Source: a virus. From it: 64,000 nucleotides of DNA. The notes beneath the pieces are model-generated. The model was not told the origin of the DNA. It saw only the letters and a program-made list of their open reading frames with translations, and made no database searches. The position numbers and the translations under genes were made by a program. Of this stretch, positions 57,022 to 64,000 are shown one piece after another; the stretch's first letter is position 1, and every line of letters begins with the position of its first letter. The stretch lies in the IMG/VR virus record IMGVR_UViG_3300036892_000014, positions 19,882 to 83,881 of that record; one strand, 5' to 3'.

Positions 57022-57453
57022 CTATTTCTTTTTCTTTCTGTCAAGTTTTTCTTTCTTTCGTTGCGCGGCGCGAACTTTTTCGAATACACGAGTGAAGGGC
57101 GACAACGCATGGTTCAAGAAGTCGCCCACGCGTTCGTGCGCTTCCCCGAGTTCATTATGCGACATGAAGAACATGTAGTCTGAAGACTCCTCAGAGAATG
57201 AAGGCTTCTTCTTGTACCGCACGTTCAAGTCAACCAGTGACGCCTCATAAAGTTCATGGAGCAGAGTCGCCAAGGCTTCGGTCCACCCGTCTTCGACGCC
57301 GACGAAGATTTTCGTCTGGCCCTGATCGTCTGGCAACAGTTCCACCGATCCACTGGCCGTATTAGGCGCTACGAATAATTGCACCCAGCGCAGGCCCAGT
57401 CGAAACCTCCCAACCGGGACAGGCTTACTCATATCCATATTGACGTTTTTCAT
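57022..57453 (-). CDS. 143-aa hypothetical protein with HELYE segment
   Basis: Contains LATLLHELYEASLVDLNVRY: HExxx-like but the second His of HExxH is Glu, so zinc peptidase activity is not supported. The C-terminus is extremely basic (RKKEKLDRKKKK). Overlaps the preceding gene by 1 nt. Confidence 0.55.
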   Translation of the reverse strand: MKNVNMDMSKPVPVGRFRLGLRWVQLFVAPNTASGSVELLPDDQGQTKIFVGVEDGWTEALATLLHELYEASLVDLNVRYKKKPSFSEESSDYMFFMSHNELGEAHERVGDFLNHALSPFTRVFEKVRAAQRKKEKLDRKKKK

Positions 57454-57635
57454 TAGCCCTCGCTTTTCATGTCTAGTACCCTATCTGCCCATGCTCTGCG
57501 GGCTGCGTCTGTTTCTCGAAATGGCGGAAAAGTATTCCAGAAAGCTACGTGGGTAAAGTGCTGTTTAAGGTCTTTCTCGTAACGCAGGCCATCCCCGCCT
57601 ATGATTATAGCCGTCATCGTCTTTATTTGACCCAT
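57453..57635 (-). CDS. 60-aa hypothetical protein
   Basis: The ATG at 57635 was chosen because an upstream in-frame ATG (57668) would lie before the expected transcription start of the promoter at 57687. Starts MGQIKTMTAIIIGGDGLRYE. Start remains uncertain (ATG at 57617 is also possible). Confidence 0.5.
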   Translation of the reverse strand: MGQIKTMTAIIIGGDGLRYEKDLKQHFTHVAFWNTFPPFRETDAARRAWADRVLDMKSEG

Positions 57636-57658
57636 TAATGGCACCCATCCGAAGCCTG

Positions 57659-57687
57659 ATAGTCTCATATTTCTGTAAATTTGTCAA
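57659..57687 (-). promoter_or_regulatory. Leftward sigma70-type promoter
   Basis: Minus strand TTGACA (57682-57687), 17-nt spacer, GACTAT (57659-57664). Confidence 0.7.
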
Positions 57688-57708
57688 GTTTAAAACGGTA
57701 GATCATCC

Positions 57709-58086
57709 TCAATGCCTCAACGCTTTGGCACGTTTATTGAAGTGCGGCTTGATGCGCTTGCCCTTGAACGCGGCGGCACCGACAACACCCTTTGCCGTGT
57801 TCTGCGATGCAATTCTCTCGGGAACTGTGCGCTCATTTGGCCCACGATCAACGACAGTTGTGAACGTAACCGTACAGTTGACGGTTGTACGGTGACGAGC
57901 CTTGCAAACTTGGCACTTTATCATCTTGCCAAGTTCTGGGTGACGGCCAGAAAACGAGCGCTGTTTGATGGCTGCCAGCGCATTCTCTGCCGCTACGATG
58001 CCCTCGATACTCGGCTTCACCGATTCATAGGTGATAGGCTCTTGTATATCGGACACGCTTTCGACTATGTCTTGCGGATCGATCAC
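57709..58086 (-). CDS. 125-aa hypothetical protein with CxxC
   Basis: GTG start inside the preceding stop (GTGA). CQVCKARH near residue 60 may bind metal. Basic C-terminus (FKGKRIKPHFNKRAKALRH). Function unknown. Confidence 0.5.
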   Translation of the reverse strand: MIDPQDIVESVSDIQEPITYESVKPSIEGIVAAENALAAIKQRSFSGRHPELGKMIKCQVCKARHRTTVNCTVTFTTVVDRGPNERTVPERIASQNTAKGVVGAAAFKGKRIKPHFNKRAKALRH

Positions 58087-58223
58087 TCGGGCACCTCTTC
58101 AACGTTTTCAACAATCCAGTCAGCACACGCTTGATCTATAGCTATATTCGTAGCCTCTTCCGCAGATTCCGCCTCGACTTGAATTTGGTCGTATGCTCTG
58201 AGTTCGACGTTATAAGTTTTCAT
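58083..58223 (-). CDS. 46-aa acidic small protein
   Basis: Starts MKTYNVELRAYDQIQVEAES and continues AEEATNIAIDQACADWIVEN, a beta-alpha pattern common in small phage proteins (VEAESAEEA). Overlaps both neighbours by 4 nt. Confidence 0.55.
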   Translation of the reverse strand: MKTYNVELRAYDQIQVEAESAEEATNIAIDQACADWIVENVEEVPE

Positions 58224-58423
58224 CGAAGAAAAACCTTCATGCGCTGAACTGCGGCGGAAAGTGTATTTCTCGCTTCGATATGATCGAGGTCTCTGCCGTA
58301 TCTATCTCGAAATAGGTCCTTGAACATACTTGCTGGTGCCTCACTGCAAATCTTTTCCAGCACAGGTATGGCCTTCTTCAATGCGCGTCTTGCTTTCCAA
58401 CGGATGTAAAATTCTTTTATCAT
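58220..58423 (-). CDS. 67-aa hypothetical protein
   Basis: GAGGAG precedes the ATG at 58423, chosen over an upstream in-frame start. Basic and helical (YIRWKARRALKKAIPVLEKI; LSAAVQRMKVFLR). Unknown. Confidence 0.55.
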   Translation of the reverse strand: MIKEFYIRWKARRALKKAIPVLEKICSEAPASMFKDLFRDRYGRDLDHIEARNTLSAAVQRMKVFLR

Positions 58424-58458
58424 ATTGATCTCCTCGTATTCGTTATGTGGCCCACTCA

Positions 58459-59082
58459 TTAAACAGAGCGTCCAAAATCGTAGCGTCGGCCTGTGTGCGT
58501 CTTCGCGTCGTCCACGGGTTCTAACCTAAGCTTCATCGGAAATTCGCACGCCGGGTCCAATACCCATAGCGCCCAGGCGATCTCGAATGCCTCAAGATTA
58601 TAATTTACAACCAACAACCTTAAACGTTCCTTCAGCGTAAGCATCTCGTATTCGTCGATACGGTTCGAGGCGGCTTGAGTACTGTTTCCAATAGCGCCCA
58701 CGAGGCGTTCGATGTGCCCTTGTTCGATAGTCGGCGATCTCGGTGTCTTCTTTGCTGTGGCGTTCGCTAGGCGCTTACCCTTTGATCCAATGGTGATGAT
58801 GATGTCATCCCCGTAAATTTCCATCTTCTTGTTGACGGTGACCTTGCCCGTGCGTTTGCACATCACACAACTACGTACCCGCTTCTCCTGGCCTGCGCAG
58901 AGCGGGCAATCCTCTTCAATGCTTGCGGTCTTGTATCCTTTAACGACAAACTGTGCCGAGCCCTGCGTTATCAGCTTGGCGGCTTCCACGGTCGTGATGT
59001 ACTTCCTGCATCTGCACCCCACTGGCGACAGTGGGTTATCCCTCTGGAAACACGTGTGCTCCAGAATTTTCTTAGTGTCCAT
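58459..59082 (-). CDS. Zinc-finger hypothetical protein
   Basis: 207 aa. CPLCAGQEKRVRSCVMCKRTGKV (about residues 59-81) is a DnaJ-like double CxxC knuckle, with additional Cys near the N-terminus (GCRCRK). The C-terminal half has no recognised domain. Likely nucleic-acid-related. AAGGGAGATAT precedes the ATG. Confidence 0.6.
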   Translation of the reverse strand: MDTKKILEHTCFQRDNPLSPVGCRCRKYITTVEAAKLITQGSAQFVVKGYKTASIEEDCPLCAGQEKRVRSCVMCKRTGKVTVNKKMEIYGDDIIITIGSKGKRLANATAKKTPRSPTIEQGHIERLVGAIGNSTQAASNRIDEYEMLTLKERLRLLVVNYNLEAFEIAWALWVLDPACEFPMKLRLEPVDDAKTHTGRRYDFGRSV

Positions 59083-59097
59083 ATCTCCCTTCGAGAC

Positions 59098-59529
59098 TTA
59101 CAGTGCCTCACTAGATGCCCCAATACCGTCGCCCTTTCTAGGGCGTCCTCTGGGCCTGTGAGAGGGTTTGAAAGAATTCTTCATAGCCTTGTTCACCCGG
59201 TATGTTAGGCACTCTACCGCATTAGTAGTCATTTTCAACTCTTCCGCAACAGAAGCTATTGTCGCCCCAACTCGGTAATATAGATGTATAAACCTAACCA
59301 TTCGAGAAGCGAGTTTACGTTGTTCTGGATCGGACATTGCTTTCGGAAAACGAATACGGATAAATTGCGCAACCTTTTCATCATCGAGCGCCCACACGGG
59401 TACTCTCCTCATTCTAGCGGTGTGCTGCGTTGCTCCAGCGGTCTTGATAATGCCGTGACCACCTCGAACAAAGCTGTCGTTCCCGTCTAATTGAGTTCGT
59501 AGACTCGAAAATGAACCGCCTTTCTCCAA
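59098..59529 (-). CDS. HTH protein with C-terminal AT-hook
   Basis: 143 aa with TTG start 9 nt behind AGGAG. Residues about 70-118 form an HTH of sigma-region-4 type (RVGATIASVAEELKMTTNAV, then ECLTYRVNKAMKN). Residues 125-133, RPRGRPRKG, are a textbook AT-hook that contacts AT-rich minor groove. Candidate transcription regulator switching early to late expression; target unknown. Confidence 0.65.
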   Translation of the reverse strand: MEKGGSFSSLRTQLDGNDSFVRGGHGIIKTAGATQHTARMRRVPVWALDDEKVAQFIRIRFPKAMSDPEQRKLASRMVRFIHLYYRVGATIASVAEELKMTTNAVECLTYRVNKAMKNSFKPSHRPRGRPRKGDGIGASSEAL

Positions 59530-59532
59530 ATT

Positions 59533-59799
59533 TTAGTCTCCTAGAAATTCTTTCTTAAGTCGTTTTTGCTCCTCGATTGGAAGTTCTTTCAACTTCGCAA
59601 TCGTCAACCTACGGTTTCCTAGAAAGGTGAGGAACCTAGTAGCCGATAGTTTTGCCGGACTCATTCTATGTTCGTCAATCGCAGTAATCATTTCATCTTC
59701 TGCATCTTGAAGACCGATAGCACGGTTCCCCCCAGCTTCTCGTCCGTGGAATTCATTTACATCCTCGATATCATTCACTGCGAATATGCTAAGTTTCAT
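59533..59799 (-). CDS. 88-aa hypothetical protein
   Basis: Starts MKLSIFAVNDIEDVNEFHGR; charged, helical C-terminus (LPIEEQKRLKKEFLGD). Overlaps the preceding gene by 11 nt. No motif. Confidence 0.5.
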   Translation of the reverse strand: MKLSIFAVNDIEDVNEFHGREAGGNRAIGLQDAEDEMITAIDEHRMSPAKLSATRFLTFLGNRRLTIAKLKELPIEEQKRLKKEFLGD

Positions 59800-59989
59800 C
59801 GGGAGTCTCCAATTCTTTCATTAGATTTTTAAGTCTCGCTTCTCGTTGTTGACTTTCTGAAAATCTTCGCTCGCCGCCGGGTTCCGGGGAATCAACCTCT
59901 TTAAGTCTACCATCACGTAAACCGAAATAGGACGACCAATTAAGCGACATATTATCATAATCATCTAAGCTAGGTTTTCTACCACTCAT
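59789..59989 (-). CDS. 66-aa hypothetical protein
   Basis: Starts MSGRKPSLDDYDNMSLNWSS; charged and mostly helical toward the end (QREARLKNLMKELETPDE). ATGA overlap with the nuclease gene. No motif. Confidence 0.5.
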   Translation of the reverse strand: MSGRKPSLDDYDNMSLNWSSYFGLRDGRLKEVDSPEPGGERRFSESQQREARLKNLMKELETPDET

Positions 59990-61188
59990 ACTTCCTCTTC
60001 TCGAAACAAGTCATCGAATGACTGTTCGTCTGATTTGATAAAGTTCTGGTTCCTGTAAGCCTCTTCCTTCAGCACGAATGCCCTAAAGTAAGAGTCGTTG
60101 CGGTCGTCGTGCGGGTAACGAATTCCGAACGTATTCGGCCACTGATTATTCTTAGATGCGTTCACGATAGATACGATCTGTCGTGCCGCTATTTGGCCCG
60201 CTTCGGCTGCCGACTGTTCGCTGACAAGGCCCGCATTGAATTGCAAACGCTGCTTGGTCAGGCTCGTCAACGGTGTGAAGGTGCCGTTCTGCTTGAGCCA
60301 GTTCAGGGCGCGTTCCTTCGCTACATCCGTCTGATCCAACTTGTCTCCTTTCTTACCTTGCGCTCGATCCATTTCTTCGAGCATGAAGTCGTTGTAGACT
60401 ACCCATGCGTGGTCGCCGTCCACCTTGGCGATGACGGCCTCTTGCCCCGCCTTAAAGTTTTCTGTAGCTTCCAGCAGCGTCACAGAATAGCCCTTTTTAT
60501 AACCTAATCCCTTCTTAACAAACCAGAGGAAGGCAACTGTTCTGATTCCTGAGAGCCATGAATACCGACGGAGTTGCGTGTCATATGCCGCCATTCCCAT
60601 CTGTTCTGGGAAATCGAGTGCGCTAGTCTTGATGTCAACGATAAGCGGCAAGAAGGGTTCTGACTTCGATTCCCACTCAGTTCGTGGCAGAAGCGGGTGA
60701 TTAGGCGTTTCAATATAGCAGACAATGTCCAACCTGCCCGCGTCTTCAATTTCCCCATAGTTTGGGTCGCCTTCAAACACGACTTTGGAATATTCTCTTT
60801 GAAAAACACTGTTTCCCCCTAGCGGGATGGGAAGACTGGGCTGCCTCACGCGATAAAGACGAACCATATCTTTTCCCACTATCTCGCAGTTTGCCCAATC
60901 CTTCTCAACGTCAGTGTATGTCATATCGCCGTTCTCTTTGTGGGCCGCCCAACGGCGCACGAAGTCCTCGACGATATCGATCTGACTGTTGCGTTCATGG
61001 TATGCCTGAATGCTCTCCTCGATTGCTTTTCCGAAGCAGAATCTAGCTTTGTTATCCCGTTCGCGCCATCCTAAAACCTTTTGAAGGTAATAGGCATAAG
61101 GACTTTTATCGAAGAGCATCCCGGCACTATAACTGTGCTTCCGATGCGGAAAACCACGGCTATTCACATAAAGGAATGGTGCTGTCAT
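59986..61188 (-). CDS. PD-(D/E)XK nuclease superfamily protein
   Basis: 400 aa from the ATG at 61188 behind AGGGGG. Catalytic core: E58 in KAIEESIQAY, D154 in AGRLDIVCY, D185-x-K187 in LIVDIKTSA, and later Q in QLRRYSWL. This is the Cas4/RecB-like nuclease arrangement. Adjacent to a UvrD-type helicase, so the pair may process DNA ends in recombination. No Fe-S Cys cluster is seen. Confidence 0.8.
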   Translation of the reverse strand: MTAPFLYVNSRGFPHRKHSYSAGMLFDKSPYAYYLQKVLGWRERDNKARFCFGKAIEESIQAYHERNSQIDIVEDFVRRWAAHKENGDMTYTDVEKDWANCEIVGKDMVRLYRVRQPSLPIPLGGNSVFQREYSKVVFEGDPNYGEIEDAGRLDIVCYIETPNHPLLPRTEWESKSEPFLPLIVDIKTSALDFPEQMGMAAYDTQLRRYSWLSGIRTVAFLWFVKKGLGYKKGYSVTLLEATENFKAGQEAVIAKVDGDHAWVVYNDFMLEEMDRAQGKKGDKLDQTDVAKERALNWLKQNGTFTPLTSLTKQRLQFNAGLVSEQSAAEAGQIAARQIVSIVNASKNNQWPNTFGIRYPHDDRNDSYFRAFVLKEEAYRNQNFIKSDEQSFDDLFREEEV

Positions 61189-61189
61189 T

Positions 61190-62776
61190 TCAAACCCCCT
61201 GAAAATCATATTGGTACTCCACGATCTGCGAAAAATACTTCTCTGGTATGAACATGCTTCGAGAACCTGACCAAGATAGCTGAAGCGTCTCAGCAGCCCG
61301 CGAACACGCCACGAAAAAGATTCGACGCTCCTCTGTTAGCTCCCCGTTTTTATGGGGCATCATGCCCTGTTCGCATCCGATCACATAAACATGTTTAGCT
61401 TCTCTTCCTTTGTATTGATGTACTGTCGCCAGCATCAAGTCCTTTTCCTTTCGAGACTTTCTGCCATACGTCAACTTTCGGATGTAGTTGAGAAATTCGG
61501 CCACGTTCCCGCCCCGTGTGGCAGCAATCTTCACCACGTTGTTCAGGTTCTCGATTGGGTCAGAGTTCATCACATCGCCCGAGTTTCGGTAGCGGTTGAA
61601 CAGGTTATGATCCACAATGATATTCCGTAGCGAGGTTTGCGCATTATTGAACTGGCTCACGTCCTTCGCTAGGGTCAAGAGTGCCTTGACTTCGTTCTGC
61701 TCGAAGAAATCTTTCTTCCCTAGGTTACGATACTTGATGCCCTTCGATGCAGCGATGCGCTGCACGTTGAAGAGCAGGCGGTTCGTCCTGGCTATGATGA
61801 CCGAGTTCTCGGGGTCTTTCGACGCTTGTTCGAGGACTTTACGCACCTCGGTGTCGTCATCTGGATACTTGATGAATATCGGATCGACGCCTTCTGGGTT
61901 CACCGTCATCATGTGACTGGCGAGCCCATTATCTACCGGGAGAATTTCTCTATAGAACTGAACAAGTCTTCCAGTGCTGCGGTAATTCTGTCCGAGATAT
62001 AGCGTTCTCGCTCCTGGGAAGATTCTAGAGAAGTTTGAAAGATTGCCCGGCTGTGCACTACGCCATTCATATATAAGCTGATTTTCGTCACCAACAACGA
62101 GGATGTTGTCTTTGTAGAGAAGCTGAAGGAGTCGAAACTGGGTAATGTCGGTATCTTGGCATTCATCCACCGAAATATAGCTGCGTTGATTTCTTGCTTG
62201 TACGTCATCATAAGTCTCCAGTACTTTCACTGCTTCTTGCATCAGGGAATCGAAGTCTAGCCAGCCCTGCTCACGGCAGCGCTGCTCATAATCCGCGTAT
62301 GCCAATGCTAGGTAATATTCCATCCCGACGGATTCCTGAAGGGCTTGGCCGGGCGTAATGTTAGTGCGCTTCCATTCAGAAATTTTTCCTTGCAACGTTC
62401 TGAAGCTTGGAATTTGCGGGTACAACTTGACCAGGTCAAAAAGCAACTGGTAATCCTCGCCGCGAACGGGAATGATCGTGTCGGTCATCTGGAACGGCAC
62501 AAACTTGCGCTCTCGCTTCAATAACTCCAAGGCAAACGAGTGAAACGTGCGGAAGACGGACTCCGCATTGATAATGCCGATCCTGCGCACCATCTCTTCG
62601 GCGGCGGCACTGGTGAAGGTCAGATTCAGAATGTCGCGCTGCGGGATTCCGCGGATCAACATCTGAATGTGGCGCTCTAGTAGCACCGTGGTCTTGCCTG
62701 AACCCGGGCCTGCAACCACGACCCAAGTACCGTCTATGGTCTGGATGACTTCCTTCTGAGATGGGTTAAAGTCCAT
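61190..62776 (-). CDS. UvrD/Rep-type superfamily 1 helicase
   Basis: 528 aa. Walker A AGPGSGKT at residues 22-29; motif Ia LNLTFTSAAAEEM; motif II SVDECQDTD; motif III GDENQLIYEWR; motif IV LGQNYRSTG; motif V TVHQYKGREAKHVYV; motif VI FFVACSRAAETL. 3'-5' translocation is expected for the family. Followed by the nuclease gene after 1 nt, so the two are co-translated. Confidence 0.9.
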   Translation of the reverse strand: MDFNPSQKEVIQTIDGTWVVVAGPGSGKTTVLLERHIQMLIRGIPQRDILNLTFTSAAAEEMVRRIGIINAESVFRTFHSFALELLKRERKFVPFQMTDTIIPVRGEDYQLLFDLVKLYPQIPSFRTLQGKISEWKRTNITPGQALQESVGMEYYLALAYADYEQRCREQGWLDFDSLMQEAVKVLETYDDVQARNQRSYISVDECQDTDITQFRLLQLLYKDNILVVGDENQLIYEWRSAQPGNLSNFSRIFPGARTLYLGQNYRSTGRLVQFYREILPVDNGLASHMMTVNPEGVDPIFIKYPDDDTEVRKVLEQASKDPENSVIIARTNRLLFNVQRIAASKGIKYRNLGKKDFFEQNEVKALLTLAKDVSQFNNAQTSLRNIIVDHNLFNRYRNSGDVMNSDPIENLNNVVKIAATRGGNVAEFLNYIRKLTYGRKSRKEKDLMLATVHQYKGREAKHVYVIGCEQGMMPHKNGELTEERRIFFVACSRAAETLQLSWSGSRSMFIPEKYFSQIVEYQYDFQGV

Positions 62777-62825
62777 AAGGTGTCTTATGTGAGTCGTTAA
62801 GTAGGTTACGGTACCAGATACGGTA

Positions 62826-64000
62826 CTAAATCCCGACAGTATCCTCTATGTATTTGATGGCTACCTTCGCGCCTTCGTTCGTGATCTTGGTTTCGAGCGT
62901 CGTGAGATATTTCTCCCACTGCTCGACGGTCAACTCCGAGAGATTCGCAACGTCTGGGAACATGATGTTTGCTAGATCACGCATCTTGTCTGCGTTTCCC
63001 TTGCCTTCCTTCGGCGCGAATCCGTTCGGCTCTAGATGATCGTTGACAATCTTGAAGAGACGCTGACGGAATGGCTTGACTAATTCAGATGATAGGCGCG
63101 GTTTTGCTGGCGCGGTAGCCTTAGCCACCAAGAATTGGTCAACTTGTGCGCTGACGACAGCAGGCGGGACGGTTTGGGTGACGCTTGCGATTGTACCTTT
63201 TGGAACCTCATGCCACCCCGTAGTATGATCTGGAATGCTTTCAAAAGCGGCTTGTTTTTGCGCCTCGGTCGGCGACGATGACTGTGCGGTCGAAGGCGGT
63301 TCGGACGGACCCATGTTCACTTTCGCCTTGTTCGGGCCACGGGGCTTGCGGACTGCTTTCTTAGTTTCACTGGTTTGGGGCGTTTCAACGACTGCTGAAA
63401 CAGGCTTATTCAGTGAAGCGATAGCATCGGCGCGAAGCTTGGCCATGCGTGCTTCGAATTCAGCTTGCTGAGTCGGTGGCGTAGAGCCGATCTCGTTCGT
63501 GATCTTATCATACAACTTTTGAAACTCTTCTTTCATCTTTTGCTGGTCATCAAGACCTGAGATATCGGGTGTGATATCTTTGCCCGGCGCACTCGACGCG
63601 GCTACAGTCGGCTGCGGTGCAGCCATGGAGATAAACTCGGACACAGTCGGGTGGGCAATGATCTTCACCGTCCTACCTTGATGAACTTCGGATTCGTCCA
63701 GCACTCCAGCGCCGACGAATTGCAGTGTGACGCGACGAAGGGCACGCGTGTTCGCTGTCATAATGGCGTCATCTAGTTGCGTACCAGACATCCCTTCGAT
63801 CCACTTTGAGCCTGTGGAAATTTCCTGGCGACCTGTCTTCTTGGACACGGCGGTCGCGGTAAACACGATGCTTCCACCGATCATCTGACTCGTCAGCGAG
63901 GTCACATCGATCTGAAGATTGTTGCGCACGTTCTCGGTCGCTCCACGTTTGGCGTAGGCAACCAGACGGGCTGGACCCTCGCCGTCATCGATGCGGGTCA
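62826..64000 (-). CDS. Putative recombination/DNA-binding protein (5' partial)
   Basis: The frame is open to the right window edge, so the N-terminus is missing. The segment GTQLDDAIMTANTRALRRVT, then VGAGVLDESEV resembles a motif (xAIxxAETxAxxRxxL..xGLGxLDE) seen in phage recombination-associated proteins, which is a weak match. The middle 200 residues are Pro/Ser/Thr/Ala-rich, and the C-terminal 100 residues are helical. It directly precedes the helicase-nuclease pair. Function tentative. Confidence 0.45.
   Translation of the reverse strand, partial: TRIDDGEGPARLVAYAKRGATENVRNNLQIDVTSLTSQMIGGSIVFTATAVSKKTGRQEISTGSKWIEGMSGTQLDDAIMTANTRALRRVTLQFVGAGVLDESEVHQGRTVKIIAHPTVSEFISMAAPQPTVAASSAPGKDITPDISGLDDQQKMKEEFQKLYDKITNEIGSTPPTQQAEFEARMAKLRADAIASLNKPVSAVVETPQTSETKKAVRKPRGPNKAKVNMGPSEPPSTAQSSSPTEAQKQAAFESIPDHTTGWHEVPKGTIASVTQTVPPAVVSAQVDQFLVAKATAPAKPRLSSELVKPFRQRLFKIVNDHLEPNGFAPKEGKGNADKMRDLANIMFPDVANLSELTVEQWEKYLTTLETKITNEGAKVAIKYIEDTVGI

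Noticed and set aside
57016-57044. Another CTTGACA promoter upstream of the metallophosphoesterase
   Set aside because: At 17-nt spacing the -10 is AGTGTT, which is poor, and the sequence is explained by the Lys-rich C-terminus of the upstream gene.

Overview
This window is part of a tailed bacteriophage genome (Caudoviricetes). No cellular housekeeping genes, rRNA or tRNA were recognised. It reads as a podovirus-like, probably temperate phage of a Shine-Dalgarno-using, sigma70-type bacterium. There is a portal, scaffold-like protein, capsid protein and very large virion proteins of the injected kind, but no recognisable tail tube, sheath or tape measure. The phage also has a tyrosine integrase and two small repressor-like regulators. 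The host cannot be named from the sequence. An ice-binding-type (DUF3494) domain in a tail protein hints at a cold or soil/sediment setting, but this is inference.

Positions 1-37,992 are almost entirely + strand morphogenesis genes, in this order: a partial phosphatase-like gene, small accessory proteins with a holin candidate, large terminase, portal, scaffold-like protein, major capsid protein, adaptor-like protein, decoration/collagen-like proteins, a short regulatory island (14.25-14.93 kb), repetitive surface proteins, two very large probable internal proteins, tail proteins, a JAMM-type peptidase and a beta-helix tail spike. The capsid gene is interrupted by a 234-nt group I intron followed by a free-standing HNH endonuclease. 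The tail-spike gene converges with the leftward genes at about 37,990.

Positions 37,989-64,000 are all - strand: tightly overlapping early/accessory genes, many under 60 aa and joined by ATGA or GTGA stop-start overlaps. They include an AAA+ ATPase, integrase, PTH2-like protein, a KOW/SH3-like repeat protein, SprT-like lipoprotein, ATP-dependent DNA ligase, a secreted low-complexity protein, SNF2-type helicase, GH108-like endolysin, metallophosphoesterase, an HTH/AT-hook protein, a PD-(D/E)XK nuclease, a UvrD-type helicase and a partial gene at the right edge. A recurrent promoter, CTTGACAA followed by a nearly invariant 17-nt spacer and a TAnnnT-like -10, heads many of these units.

The most notable observations are: (1) the group I intron in the capsid gene, with splice sites that restore the reading frame; (2) a 461-bp element at 47,162-47,622 with 22-bp perfect terminal inverted repeats, an 8-bp target duplication and two small passenger genes; (3) the DUF3494 domain inserted in a tail protein; (4) a convergent pair of small regulators with a promoter firing antisense into the first; (5) a possible 99-nt structured leader RNA at 53,004-53,102; and (6) three mobile-endonuclease relics or relatives (HNH, IGKRFGKL remnant, frameshifted LAGLIDADG). 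Family assignments come from motif recognition by eye; no database search was possible.
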